Part shown: positions 1-9,148 of the stretch, one piece after another
Layout of the letters: the number at the start of each line of letters is the position of its first letter
Numbering within the stretch: the stretch's first letter is position 1
Origin: Albugo candida
Taxonomy: Eukaryota; Oomycota; Peronosporomycetes; Albuginales
NCBI GenBank assembly: GCA_040437565.1
Contig: JBDOQK010000043.1
Span: 186,001 to 250,000 of the forward strand
Reading direction: 5' to 3'
DNA length: 64,000 nt
Translations under genes and position numbers: made by a program
The notes under the pieces: generated by a model
What the model saw: only the letters and a program-made list of their open reading frames with translations
Database searches by the model: none
Told to the model about the DNA's origin: nothing

Positions 1-1
1 G

Positions 2-847
2 ATAGTTTCCTTCCAAGGACATGAAAAAAGTATCAATCGTGTCGTACTCGGTTGCAACAGTGTGTACACATGTTCCAGAGATCGTACCATTGCCATGCAT
101 TCTATTTCAGTGCAGACGAAGGATACGGGGGATCTTGGCGGTGAGATACAACCTCTCGAGGTATTTTCTGGCCATTCTCTTAATGTGTCCGGTCTAAGTG
201 TCGACACAATGGAAACAACAATGTGCTCCGGAAGCAGAGACACGGAAATCATACTTTGGGACATCTCAACTACAAAAATTATAGCTAGAAATAAAACGTC
301 ACAAAACGTCGTCACTTGTTGTAAGTACGTTTCCACGGAGCCAGTTGTAGCTCAAACGAGTGAAGATCTTACTATCAGAGTATGGGATACACGGTGCGGA
401 TTGAGAGCGCCGGTGCAAGTGTTGTACGGTTACGTTTACTTTGCGCTGGATCTTGATGTTTCAATGGATTCCTATTATTTCCTTACGTCTAGTAAAGGAT
501 TCAATGGTTTTGGTGCGGAGGTACGTGTATGGGACCGTCGCAATGGAAAAGAGGTGGCAATGCTTTGTGGTCATCAACAAGATGCAACAGCATGCTGCTT
601 TTTGCCCAATCTCAACCTTGAAAAAGTAGAATCTCAATATATCCCGATTTCCGCATCAAAAGATGGAACCGTTCGCATTTGGGACGCTAATAAGAAAGTA
701 GCTGTCGGTACATTTCAAGAGCAAACGGGCGGAATGTTTACTAGTGTATGTGTCGCGAACGGTACGACAGTGTTGGCTAGTACGTTACAAGGACGGATAC
801 GTTCGTATGATTTACCGTCCTCAATGAAGAGCCAAACTGAAATTTAG
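2..847 (+). CDS. WDR31: WDR31-like WD40-repeat protein (5' end outside window)
   Basis: The frame is open from base 2, so the start codon lies upstream. The visible 281 residues form WD40 blades with recurring SRD-x-T, ILWD, IRVWD, VRVWD and VRIWD strand motifs. The order of features follows the metazoan WDR31 family: a VVT segment, then QTSEDLTIRVWD, a cysteine-poor FLTSSKGFNGFG blade, a GHQQD blade and a final blade ending near RIRSYDL. WDR31 is known in animals as a ciliary-trafficking factor acting with ELMOD-type GAPs. In an oomycete it could serve the zoospore flagellum, which is inference. No intron is seen in this part. Another WD40 protein cannot be excluded, but the segment order fits WDR31 best. 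Confidence 0.62.
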   Translation: MVSFQGHEKSINRVVLGCNSVYTCSRDRTIAMHSISVQTKDTGDLGGEIQPLEVFSGHSLNVSGLSVDTMETTMCSGSRDTEIILWDISTTKIIARNKTSQNVVTCCKYVSTEPVVAQTSEDLTIRVWDTRCGLRAPVQVLYGYVYFALDLDVSMDSYYFLTSSKGFNGFGAEVRVWDRRNGKEVAMLCGHQQDATACCFLPNLNLEKVESQYIPISASKDGTVRIWDANKKVAVGTFQEQTGGMFTSVCVANGTTVLASTLQGRIRSYDLPSSMKSQTEI

Positions 848-1710
848 ATTTTAAGGTTTTTAGTGTTCGTTCTGAAGATACGTGGCGCGATTTGAGGTTA
901 TATTTATTTTCACAAAGTATTTGCAATTTTGTTCCCGCTTACTCGTGAACAGCTTGAGAAATTTCGAGATGGTAATTTATCAATATGGCGTCATCATTTA
1001 TTTTGATTACGTGCGTTTTCTTAGGCAACCGGTCCACTTTCCAACAAAAAGCCCGCACCTTCCGCCGCTGAAGCTGGTTCTGCAGCAAGCNNNNNNNNNN
1101 NNNNNNNNNNNNNNNNNNNNNNNNNNNNNNNNNNNNNNNNNNNNNNNNNNNNNNNNNNNNNNNNNNNNNNNNNNNNNNNNNNNNNNNNNNTCATCAACAA
1201 GATGCAACAGCATGCTGCTTTTTGCCCAATCTCAACCTTGAAAAAGTAGAATCTCAATATATCCCGATTTCCGCATCAAAAGATGGAACCGTTCGCATTT
1301 GGGACGCTAATAAGAAAGTAGCTGTCGGTACATTTCAAGAGCAAACGGGCGGAATGTTTACTAGTGTATGTGTCGCGAACGGTACGACAGTGTTGGCTAG
1401 TACGTTACAAGGACGGATACGTTCGTATGATTTACCGTCCTCAATGAAGAGCCAAACTGAAATTTAGATTTTAAGGTTTTTAGTGTTCGTTCTGAAGATA
1501 CGTGGCGCGATTTGAGGTTATATTTATTTTCACAAAGTATTTGCAATTTTGTTCCCGCTTACTCGTGAACAGCTTGAGAAATTTCGAGATGGTAATTTAT
1601 CAATATGGCGTCATCATTTATTTTGATTACGTGCGTTTTCTTAGGCAACCGGTCCACTTTCCAACAAAAAGCCCGCACCTTCCGCCGCTGAAGCTGGTTC
1701 TGCAGCAAGC
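571..1710. repeat. Gap 1 (N at 1091-1190) with identical 520-bp flanks
   Basis: Bases 571-1090 and 1191-1710 are identical as read by eye. They hold the last blades of the WDR31-like gene and the start of the Sec61 beta gene. The second copy alone continues into unique sequence. I read this as two contigs that overlap but were not merged, not as a real tandem duplication. Confidence 0.9.
1191..1467 (+). pseudogene. Apparent second copy of the WDR31-like C-terminus (assembly artefact)
   Basis: This repeats codons already present at 571-847 without change and has no start of its own. It is part of the duplicated flank of gap 1 and should not be counted as a gene or paralogue. Confidence 0.9.
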
Positions 1711-1973
1711 GGCTTACGAAAGTAAGCTGAAGTAGTACGATACTCTGACATAATTTATTTATCATTTTCCGTTACAGACGACCTCAAGCGTCCGCAAAGA
1801 ATGCCAATGCAAATACTGGACGAGGTATGGGTGGGAGTAGTGCAGGTATCTTACGGTTCTACACGGACGACTCACCAGGACTTAAAATTGGACCAACAAC
1901 GGTTCTAGTGCTTTGTTTGGTATTTGTGGGGCTCGTGGTTCTTCTCCACGTCTGGGGAAAGTTTAGGGGTTAA
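1589..1973 (+). CDS. SEC61B: Sec61 beta subunit of the ER translocon
   Basis: Three exons: 1589-1591, 1645-1721 and 1778-1973, giving 91 residues. The protein starts MATGPLSNKKPAPS, has an SSAGILRFYTDDSPGLKIGP block and ends in a single membrane helix followed by HVWGKFRG. This is the tail-anchored Sec61 beta/Sbh1 signature. It joins Sec61 alpha and gamma in the ER membrane to form the protein-conducting channel. The introns are 53 and 56 bp with GTAATT..TTAG and GTAAGC..ACAG ends. Exon 1 is only the ATG, with the first intron beginning directly after the start codon; the same layout is seen in the SmF gene of this window. A truncated identical copy of the 5' part lies at 969-1090 because of gap 1. 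Confidence 0.93.
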
Positions 1974-2267
1974 AGCAATAGAAAATAATCATGTGCACAC
2001 ACGTATATTTGATTAACTTGCGTTGCTCCGGCATCAACTCAGCAGCCTAGTATACGTTTCCAGAATCTCACGATATAGGCGACTGAAACGTATCCTCTTA
2101 CTTATTCGACACGATTGAAACGTTGCGTATGCCTTGCCGATCTCGACGGCATGCAGTTCGGTGCACGTATACTTTAAAATTGTCTATACCTTTCACACTT
2201 CTACGTCCGAGTCGTGTTCTGCATCGTTAAGTGCGGTCTGAGGAATTAAATTCACCATTCATTCGAG

Positions 2268-2510
2268 ATGAAGCCGCTGTTCGGTAAAGTTGTTTCCAAC
2301 AAAATGCAAAAGTCCGTGCTCGTTGAAGTTGCGCGAATTGTAAAAGATCCAAAGTATGGAAAGTATTACAAGAAAACTAAAAAGTTTATGGCTCATGATG
2401 AAAAGAATGAATGCAACATGGGCGATTCTGTTAAATTATCGCAAACTCGACCATTGAGCAAGCGAAAACACTGGAACGTTGAGGAAATCACCCGAAAGGC
2501 CGAGTTATAA
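2268..2510 (+). CDS. Mitochondrial small-subunit ribosomal protein uS17
   Basis: An intronless 80-residue protein of bacterial S17 type: it begins [20 protein letters not shown], followed by the [17 protein letters not shown] strand and [19 protein letters not shown]17 binds the 5' domain of small-subunit rRNA through an OB fold. The bacterial-type sequence in a nuclear gene points to the mitochondrial ribosome. No clear presequence is visible, which is common in short mitoribosomal proteins. The ATG at 2268 is the only sensible start. The 3' end lies 20 bp from the end of the convergent tubulin cofactor B gene. Confidence 0.92.
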   Translation: MKPLFGKVVSNKMQKSVLVEVARIVKDPKYGKYYKKTKKFMAHDEKNECNMGDSVKLSQTRPLSKRKHWNVEEITRKAEL

Positions 2511-2530
2511 AACACGTCTAATGATCATAA

Positions 2531-3322
2531 TCAACAACCGTCGAAATCATCGTCCTCATCCATAAATTCTGGTGGAAAATCCCCAATCTCGACGTGTTGT
2601 GGCCGAATAAATCCACCACATTTCGGATTACACTCAAAATACACTTTTCCTTTGACCGTACCATTTCCCTTTCCAACAGGCTCATCAAAGTGTACGCCGA
2701 CCCAGTATCCTGGAGCTATCTCTGGTACTTCCCCAAGGTACATTATGCTCCCACGGCGACCCCCAGGCTGTACTTGACATCGATCGTGTACTTTCATGTG
2801 CGTAATACTGTCACTCCCAGGCACTTGGTTGCGCTGCAATTCGATTTTAGACTTCCAATTCGGATCTTTTGCTAGCTGTGCTCGCTTATAAGCACGCACG
2901 GTGTTTTCCCTTTTATTATAAGCATCCTCTGAGATCTCGTACTTTTCAACAAGAGAAGCATTCTCCAATCCTCCCGCTTTGGCTAATGAGAATGGATTTG
3001 TATCAATCACACGTAGATGCATTCCACTGTGCACATTGTAATACCCGAGCATTTTACGATCATCATCGAGTCTTGCAAGGAGGCTATTATTCGAGTCTAA
3101 TAGAAGCAATTGCATGTGTTCCGGTGATGTACCACAATGTGAGTACACTTTGTGTCGCACTTGTTCTATGGTTGCGTGCAAATCCAAGCGAATATCAAGC
3201 ATTTGCATCTTTAACAGATTGTGTGTGATTGTGAGACACACGATCCCTTCCGGTAGATTCTCGTATTCTGTTCCATCTTTTGCTGTAATATAATTCCTGA
3301 GTGCACGCAAGTCGGCGGCCAT
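2531..3322 (-). CDS. TBCB: Tubulin-folding cofactor B (UBL + CAP-Gly)
   Basis: A 263-residue single-exon protein. The N-terminal half is a ubiquitin-like domain (about residues 25-105, including VRHKVYSHCGTSPEHMQL and a GMHLRVIDTNP end). A helical linker with VEKYEISEDAYNKRENTVRAYK is diagnostic for TBCB. The C-terminal CAP-Gly domain (about 180-250) carries GSIMYLGEVPEIAPGYWVGV and GKVYFECNPKCGGFIRP. TBCB with TBCE handles alpha-tubulin during folding and recycling in the cytosol. The extreme C-terminus is acidic and ends in FDGC rather than the DEI-like tail of animal TBCB. It is divergent with the GET1-like gene, with 42 bp between the start codons. Confidence 0.94.
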   Translation of the reverse strand: MAADLRALRNYITAKDGTEYENLPEGIVCLTITHNLLKMQMLDIRLDLHATIEQVRHKVYSHCGTSPEHMQLLLLDSNNSLLARLDDDRKMLGYYNVHSGMHLRVIDTNPFSLAKAGGLENASLVEKYEISEDAYNKRENTVRAYKRAQLAKDPNWKSKIELQRNQVPGSDSITHMKVHDRCQVQPGGRRGSIMYLGEVPEIAPGYWVGVHFDEPVGKGNGTVKGKVYFECNPKCGGFIRPQHVEIGDFPPEFMDEDDDFDGC

Positions 3323-3364
3323 CGGAAATTTATTATTATTGTGAAGTACGGTGCATCTCTGATT

Positions 3365-3971
3365 ATGCTGACAGAAATTCGATACTATGACGTGTTGCTG
3401 CTCGCGTGTATTGTTTTCATGATGGATTTATTACTGTTTTGTTACAGAAAGAGTTCAACGAGGTTAAGTGGCGAGGAAAAAAAATTGTTTGATCTGTACA
3501 ATCGTCAAATTTGCGTCGTAAACCGTCTTAATTCCGTTGAAACGTTTGTTGAGCAGTCTAAAGCCATACGACGCATGAACGCGATCAAAGTCGAACTTGA
3601 TAAACTCGTTGGTGGGTGAAAGAAAACTTTTATAGTTACGTATCGATTATTAAATTACTTACGTAGAACAAAGGCAGCATAAGGCCGGTGGAAATGTTTA
3701 CGTGCGAAAGTTGGAGCAGTTCCGAACGGTACCGTTTTACATACAGATTCCTTGTGTTGTCGTAATTGACAACTTTTACTCCGTTCAGCCACTCATGTCG
3801 GTTATATGCCTGGGCTTATACTGGGACAATCCTCTGGTATGCTTAAGCCCCGGCTTTCTAATTCCCTTTGAAAGGTTCCTGGCAATTCCTGGATTTTCAG
3901 TTGGTGCGATTTCCGCAGTCGGGTGGTTAAGTGTGTGCCGTCGAGTAAGTATGAAACTATTCGGAACATAA
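3365..3971 (+). CDS. GET1/WRB-like receptor for tail-anchored protein insertion
   Basis: Two exons, 3365-3611 and 3667-3971, with a 55-bp intron (GTGGGT..CGTAG), encode 183 residues. I start at the ATG at 3365 because the upstream in-frame codon is GTG. The order is a first membrane helix (VLLLACIVFMMDLLLFCY), a cytosolic coiled coil with FVEQSKAIRRMNAIKVELDKL, then two C-terminal hydrophobic segments with WDNPLVCLSPGFLIPFERFL. This matches the GET1/WRB topology: three helices with a coiled coil that recruits GET3/TRC40 to the ER. Length fits the family (about 170-230). Similarity is moderate, so the name is probable rather than certain. Confidence 0.72.
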
Positions 3972-4036
3972 CAGAAATGATGTGAAATTTGGCTTGTTCA
4001 AAAGGATTCCGTGCTATCGATTACAATCTCTAGCAG

Positions 4037-4378
4037 CTAATAATCGTCATCATCGCCAAACATATCGAGACCACCGACATCGACTTCGTCTGCGGCTTCT
4101 TCGACTGATTCTTTGACTTCTGCTGCAGCACCCTGATCATTCGAAGCTTTTGCACCTGATCCTCCAGAAGATCCTCCTATGGAAATTCCGGAAAGCTTTT
4201 CCTTTCCGCTTTTCATCATCTCTTCTACATCTTTTCCTTCCATGTCTTTTAATAAACGCTCGACTTGATCCGAGTCTACTGTGCCTCCAAATGAGCTGAT
4301 GACCTTTTCAATATCGGAGCTACTAGGGGAGTCATTTCCTCCGAGTACACATAATAAGTAGGCAGCAATATGACGCAT
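4037..4378 (-). CDS. RPLP2: Cytosolic large-subunit stalk protein P2
   Basis: 113 residues, starting MRHIAAYLLCVLGGNDSPSS, with the P2 dimerisation domain (IEKVISSFGGTVDSDQVERLL) in the first 65 residues. A Gly/Ser/Ala-rich hinge and an acidic end follow. P2 pairs with P1 on the P-stalk base and recruits translation GTPases to the ribosome. The C-terminus ends GGLDMFGDDDDY rather than the GFGLFD tail of animals and fungi. No intron is visible. The region 4379-4581 downstream of its start has no gene. Confidence 0.92.
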   Translation of the reverse strand: MRHIAAYLLCVLGGNDSPSSSDIEKVISSFGGTVDSDQVERLLKDMEGKDVEEMMKSGKEKLSGISIGGSSGGSGAKASNDQGAAAEVKESVEEAADEVDVGGLDMFGDDDDY

Positions 4379-4581
4379 CTACACAGCGACATTAGCCATA
4401 TGAATTGCAAGAAGAATCAATGGATTTGCCTACCGGGACTTCTTTCGTACGGAGCCAATAAATTCTAACCTTCACTTGCCATAACGGTTATGATATACAT
4501 TTCTGCGTGTATACGGTACTATTTGGCATCATGCTGTTCTTTATGCCCAATCATGTAGCGTCTGATTCAGCCAATCAAGCA

Positions 4582-6529
4582 TCACCGTTTTCGTCCTGAC
4601 GAACGATCCGAATCGCTGAGCTGAATTTCTTCGAGTGTTTCTTCGTCTGCTGGCTCAGGCTCAGTACGACCCCGATTAGTGACATCCTTGACTTCATTTT
4701 GTATAGTGGTAGCTTCCTCCCGCGACGATGCGTCATTGCCGCTTTTTTGTGCTTCCTTTTCACAGATACTGGACTGTGTTACTCTTGTGTGCGTCATGTG
4801 AGCTTTTCCATCCGCTCCGTTATTTTCATCAAATTGTTCCGTCTGTAATTTTGGCACTTCTTTAACAACTAAAATACCGCTTCTCTTTACTGTGTTTGAT
4901 GATACACTCTCGCTCGGTTTTGGGATACTCCCTCCCTTACAAGAAGAAGGTGGAATCACCAGACAAAAACCGGGTCTTTTTGTTTCAAAGCAATTTCCAC
5001 TCGTGAGGCAACCAGGCGAGGCACCTTTTCTTGAGGGGTTCTCTGACCAGGCGGCACAACTCACTTTCTTCGATCGAATCGACTTTTTCAGGTTTTTAAC
5101 ACTTGTGCGATTACGAAACGTAAACATTGGAAATGTGAGAATTTTTGCGCATAACCCTTCGTCTCCGTGCTCCAAGACGAAATCGTACGTACCTGAGCCA
5201 ATACAAATCAAGTACGTGTGAAAAGCCGCGAGTAANNNNNNNNNNNNNNNNNNNNNNNNNNNNNNNNNNNNNNNNNNNNNNNNNNNNNNNNNNNNNNNNN
5301 NNNNNNNNNNNNNNNNNNNNNNNNNNNNNNNNNNNTTTTTGTTTCAAAGCAATTTCCACTCGTGAGGCAACCAGGCGAGGCACCTTTTCTTGAGGGGTTC
5401 TCTGACCAGGCGGCACAACTCACTTTCTTCGATCGAATCGACTTTTTCAGGTTTTTAACACTTGTGCGATTACGAAACGTAAACATTGGAAATGTGAGAA
5501 TTTTTGCGCATAACCCTTCGTCTCCGTGCTCCAAGACGAAATCGTACGTACCTGAGCCAATACAAATCAAGTACGTGTGAAAAGCCGCGAGTAAAAAGAA
5601 GGCGCATCCTATGGTAAAACACGCGATATTGTGACACCAAATGAAGCCTTTGATGACAGGAATCCAGTCTGCATGCACGTGTGATTGAATGTCAGTGCTG
5701 AACCAAATTGTGCCCAAACAAATACCAAGTGTCAATTGGTAGAGACAATGAAGTGTTTCCATACAAACGAGAAGATAAAAAGCCTCATAATTAGTGGCCG
5801 CAATACACGTATTGAGCCAAGTACAATGATGATCCAATCCGTCGCTACTTTTATTACATACCATACAGTACCGGGCCACTTTCTTTGGTATGGGTAGTGT
5901 GCTCCATTGTTTTTTCTGTTCAAGCTACAAAAAACCTTTCACTTCGATACCGTACCTAAGCGGGGGATTCAAACGTACCAAACCAGCTGGATCTCGCTTT
6001 TCGCAAGTATACCAAGCAATAATAATTACAAGTATAATGAACACATTCGGTAATAGTATACCAAGACACTGAAAAGAAAGTGAGTAAGTACGTTTTTACT
6101 TCCGAACGTTTACCTTTTCTTTCGATGTGCATTTGCATACAAACGCGACGAACGTCTTGATACGAATGTTATTTATCATGTATCGGCACATTTATAAAAG
6201 GACATACAATCATACGAAGCGGTTCGACTATCCAACCGAGCAATTGATCACGAGAAATTGGCAGCTGGAATCCATTNNNNNNNNNNNNNNNNNNNNNNNN
6301 NNNNNNNNNNNNNNNNNNNNNNNNNNNNNNNNNNNNNNNNNNNNNNNNNNNNNNNNNNNNNNNNNNNNNNNNNNNNGCGACGAACGTCTTGATACGAATG
6401 TTATTTATCATGTATCGGCACATTTATAAAAGGACATACAATCATACGAAGCGGTTCGACTATCCAACCGAGCAATTGATCACGAGAAATTGGCAGCTGG
6501 AATCCATTCACTCGAATTGGAGCTTTCAT
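4582..6529 (-). CDS. DHHC-type protein S-acyltransferase (split by two gaps)
   Basis: Reading on the minus strand from the ATG at 6529, exons can be followed as 6440-6529, 6114-6155, 5979-6068 and a long last exon from 5934 to 4582. The second and last exons cross duplicated gap flanks. The introns are only 44-52 bp. The protein has two N-terminal hydrophobic segments, then RYCMVCNKSSDGLDHHCTWL with the DHHC active-site tetrad, two further membrane helices, a TYDF motif after them, and a Ser/Glu-rich cytosolic tail. DHHC enzymes palmitoylate membrane-associated proteins on cysteine. The cysteine-rich domain is shorter than usual: the first CxxC pair is missing and the NKC position is NKS. A missed small exon could explain this. 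Confidence 0.8.
4977..5594. repeat. Gap 2 (N at 5236-5335) with identical 259-bp flanks
   Basis: Bases 4977-5235 and 5336-5594 repeat the same part of the DHHC gene. The lower copy continues into the C-terminal tail and the upper copy into the membrane domain. This fits an unmerged overlap inside one gene. Confidence 0.88.
6145..6508. repeat. Gap 3 (N at 6277-6376) with identical 132-bp flanks
   Basis: Bases 6145-6276 and 6377-6508 are the same sequence, covering exon 1, intron 1 and part of exon 2 of the DHHC gene. It is an assembly overlap rather than an exon duplication. Confidence 0.88.
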
Positions 6530-6716
6530 GAGCAATTGAATGAGCGAGGGCAGTTGTAATAAGGAAATACACTGGATTAAAACGAAGGTTATATTTATAG
6601 CGATCGTTTCTCAATATAAAAATTCTTTTCGGTCGGTTGCGAAGAATTCTGTGCTTTGAGGCTTTGTCGTGTCACGTCAAAAACAGTTGTCCAGTTTTCT
6701 AATACTTTTGACGCCA

Positions 6717-6893
6717 CTATTCAGATAAATATGAGAAATTGCCCGTTTTAAGTGCTTTATCGCATAATTGTGTAAACATACTCTCTGCCTGCTCATTCAT
6801 CAAATCTAATTTTGTGCTGATTCCTTCCAAAAAGCCTATTAGTTCCACTGAAGAATCTCGGAGCGCTTCCAATGCGACGACTTCATGCTCCAT
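6717..6893 (-). CDS. Small 58-residue protein, unrecognised
   Basis: A short reading frame starting MEHEVVALEALRDSSVELIG and ending GNFSYLSE. It is strongly helical with heptad-like spacing (LEALRD, ELIGFLEGISTKLDLMNEQ), so a small coiled-coil subunit is plausible. I do not recognise the family. Its ATG lies 64 bp from the ATG of the divergent BCD1 gene, the same close head-to-head layout as confirmed gene pairs here, which supports it as real. A further 3' exon is possible. The rest of 6530-6716 shows nothing. Confidence 0.45.
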   Translation of the reverse strand: MEHEVVALEALRDSSVELIGFLEGISTKLDLMNEQAESMFTQLCDKALKTGNFSYLSE

Positions 6894-6957
6894 ACTCTGA
6901 TTGGCTTATATTCTAACCAATCAGCACGACGGCGTAGCGCTCATGTGTCAATACAAA

Positions 6958-8056
6958 ATGAGCGAAACGGGTGGCAGTAACTTTGGATGCAAACGAAAGG
7001 CTGAGGATGCCGAAAATGAAGTAGGAAGCGGTCTTGTCATAGTACCATGCACTATTTGTGGAATAAGTGATGTGAAGTATCGATGTCCGCGCTGTGAACG
7101 TGCCACATGCGGTCTTGATTGTTGTCTCGAGCACAAGAAACGGGTCCTGCACGTTGTTGACTTATGAGCGAATCAAACTGATGTTTTAGTTGTGCAGTTT
7201 GAATGCGATGGAAAACGCGACCGGACCAAATTTATAAATTTGAAATCGTTCAATGATTCGGACCTGACGAGTGGTGAGAACGAGTCAATGTTGTATGCTT
7301 TCCTTGCGAATTCTTATTGTGTAGATTATTTCTTTCTTGAGGAGGTCGGCCGTTCGTCTCGTAATGCTTCCCGAATGAATTCGGCTTTAAGGCTGGACTC
7401 TACTCGAGCTTCCAAACGAAAAAAATCAAAGCTCGGTCTTCTGAAGCGCTCTCGTACGGGTGCTTCCATGGTAAATCCACATGTGGGACCGGATTGGGTG
7501 GAGAAATTCCCTGTTGCGACGCAGCTACTGGTCAAACAAGCTGAGGAACGGGATGTATCACTTACGATTTTAGCCGCCGGAATGACGAAACATAAGCAAA
7601 ACACATCCTTCTTTAATGTGCGAAGCGCCACGCTATATTGGCGTATCGAATGGACTTTTGCGTTGTCTCAAATCGGTCCACTGACAATTGTGGATGAACG
7701 CGTATCAGAGACCAAGACACTTTTAGACTTGTTGCAGCCTCGAATTACAAAAACCGTGGTATGGCTTGGCTCCTTTCCTTTCAATAGCCCGATCTCACGT
7801 TCATTTTTAGGAAAACGTAAAATTGTGTGCGCAATTAAGGCCGTACATTTCCACCAACTGGAAGTCTGATGTGGTTGTATTGCTCCGTAAAGAATTCACA
7901 CCTGGTACGCCACAGTACCACCGACTTGTTCTCGATAAGTCACTTGCGGAAAACTTTCGGCAGAAGAAGATTATTGAATATCCAGTTCTCATTGTCACTT
8001 TAGTGTCTGAAATCGATCGATACCAAATAGCGCATGATTTAGTGGAAGCGATATAA
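6958..8056 (+). CDS. Box C/D snoRNA protein 1 (zf-HIT, BCD1/ZNHIT6 type)
   Basis: Three exons, 6958-7143, 7198-7758 and 7811-8056 (330 residues), with introns of 54 and 52 bp. Residues about 30-68 form a HIT zinc finger: CTICGISDVKYRCPRC, TCGLDCCLEHKKR and then, across the first intron, FECDGKRDRTKF. The middle has a basic KRKKSK segment. ILAAGMTKHKQNTSFFN followed by LYWRIEWTF is the typical BCD1 central block, and the end has a KSLAENFRQKKIIEYPVLIV-like strand. BCD1 assembles box C/D snoRNPs in the nucleus and is needed for rRNA methylation and processing. It sits upstream of and in the same direction as uL15m. Confidence 0.85.
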
Positions 8057-8169
8057 AATCAGGATCGTAGTTGTAAATAATGTACCAATGAGCATATAGA
8101 GCGAAGCACCATTCCAACTTAACAGTAGTCATAGAGTTATATAACTATACCGTTAAAACAGCATTTCAA

Positions 8170-8969
8170 ATGTGGTCGCTAACTGCTCTGCGTCGCGCAC
8201 TGCCACCAGTTCGATCCATTACCAGCGAATTTTACGCAAGTAGTCGGCAAGTCACCAATCTATCAGCAGACGTGGTACGTCTGAACAATTTGGCAGACAA
8301 TGAAGGATCACACAAACGCAGTAAACGCCTTGGAAGAGGTATTGGTTCAGGAAAAGGTAAAACTTGTGGTCGCGGTCACAAAGGTCAGAAATCACGATCG
8401 GGTGGGAAAGCTGGTCGAGGTCCCGGTTTTGAAGGAGGTCAAACTCCCATTTACCAACGTGTACCAAAACGTGGGTTCAATAACCGATTCGCGACACCAA
8501 TGACAGTAATCAATCTCGATAAATTACAGCTATTCATTGATATGGGTCGAATCGACGCCAACAAAAAAATTACATTAAAGGAGCTTGTGAGTTGTGGAAT
8601 GGTTACATGTTCCAAGATAAAGTATGGAGTCAAATTGCTTGGCAAAGTACGTTCTTGACCGTACCATTACCTTTATAATCTAATGTGTGTGATCAGGGCG
8701 CAGAGCACTTGACAACACCCGTGGAAATTGAAGTCACACAAGCCTCGACATGCGCTATCGATGCAATTGAAGCTGTTGGTGGGAGTATCACTGCCGTGTA
8801 TTACAACCGACTTGGATTACGCGCTCTATTGAAGCCTCATAAGTTCGAAACCCTCCCTCGATTCGCTCGACCAAACCCCAAAAAGATGCGATATTATACA
8901 AATTATGAAAAAAGAGGATATTTGTCTCCGGAAATGCAAGCAAGAAAACTGGTTTCAGCATCAGAATAG
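8170..8969 (+). CDS. Mitochondrial large-subunit ribosomal protein uL15
   Basis: Two exons, 8170-8646 and 8697-8969, intron 50 bp (GTACGT..ATCAG), 249 residues. After a presequence-like basic N-terminus ([16 protein letters not shown]) comes the L15 hallmark [20 protein letters not shown] with [34 protein letters not shown] and an L15 C-terminal domain with [10 protein letters not shown] and [18 protein letters not shown] follow. uL15 lies near the tunnel side of the large subunit. Bacterial-type sequence plus presequence indicates mitochondria. Confidence 0.94.
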
Positions 8970-9148
8970 CGTAGTAACGAAAGAAAGAAACATTATTATA
9001 TCTCACAATATATCAAATTACGTGAGATACGAAAATGTGGCAATAAACAATATAAAACACAAACAAAACTCACCGTTTACTGCTTCTTTCATCACTAAGT
9101 ACGTTATTCTTCCATCACACGGTTCTGTATAAATTCTCGGGATCGCAA

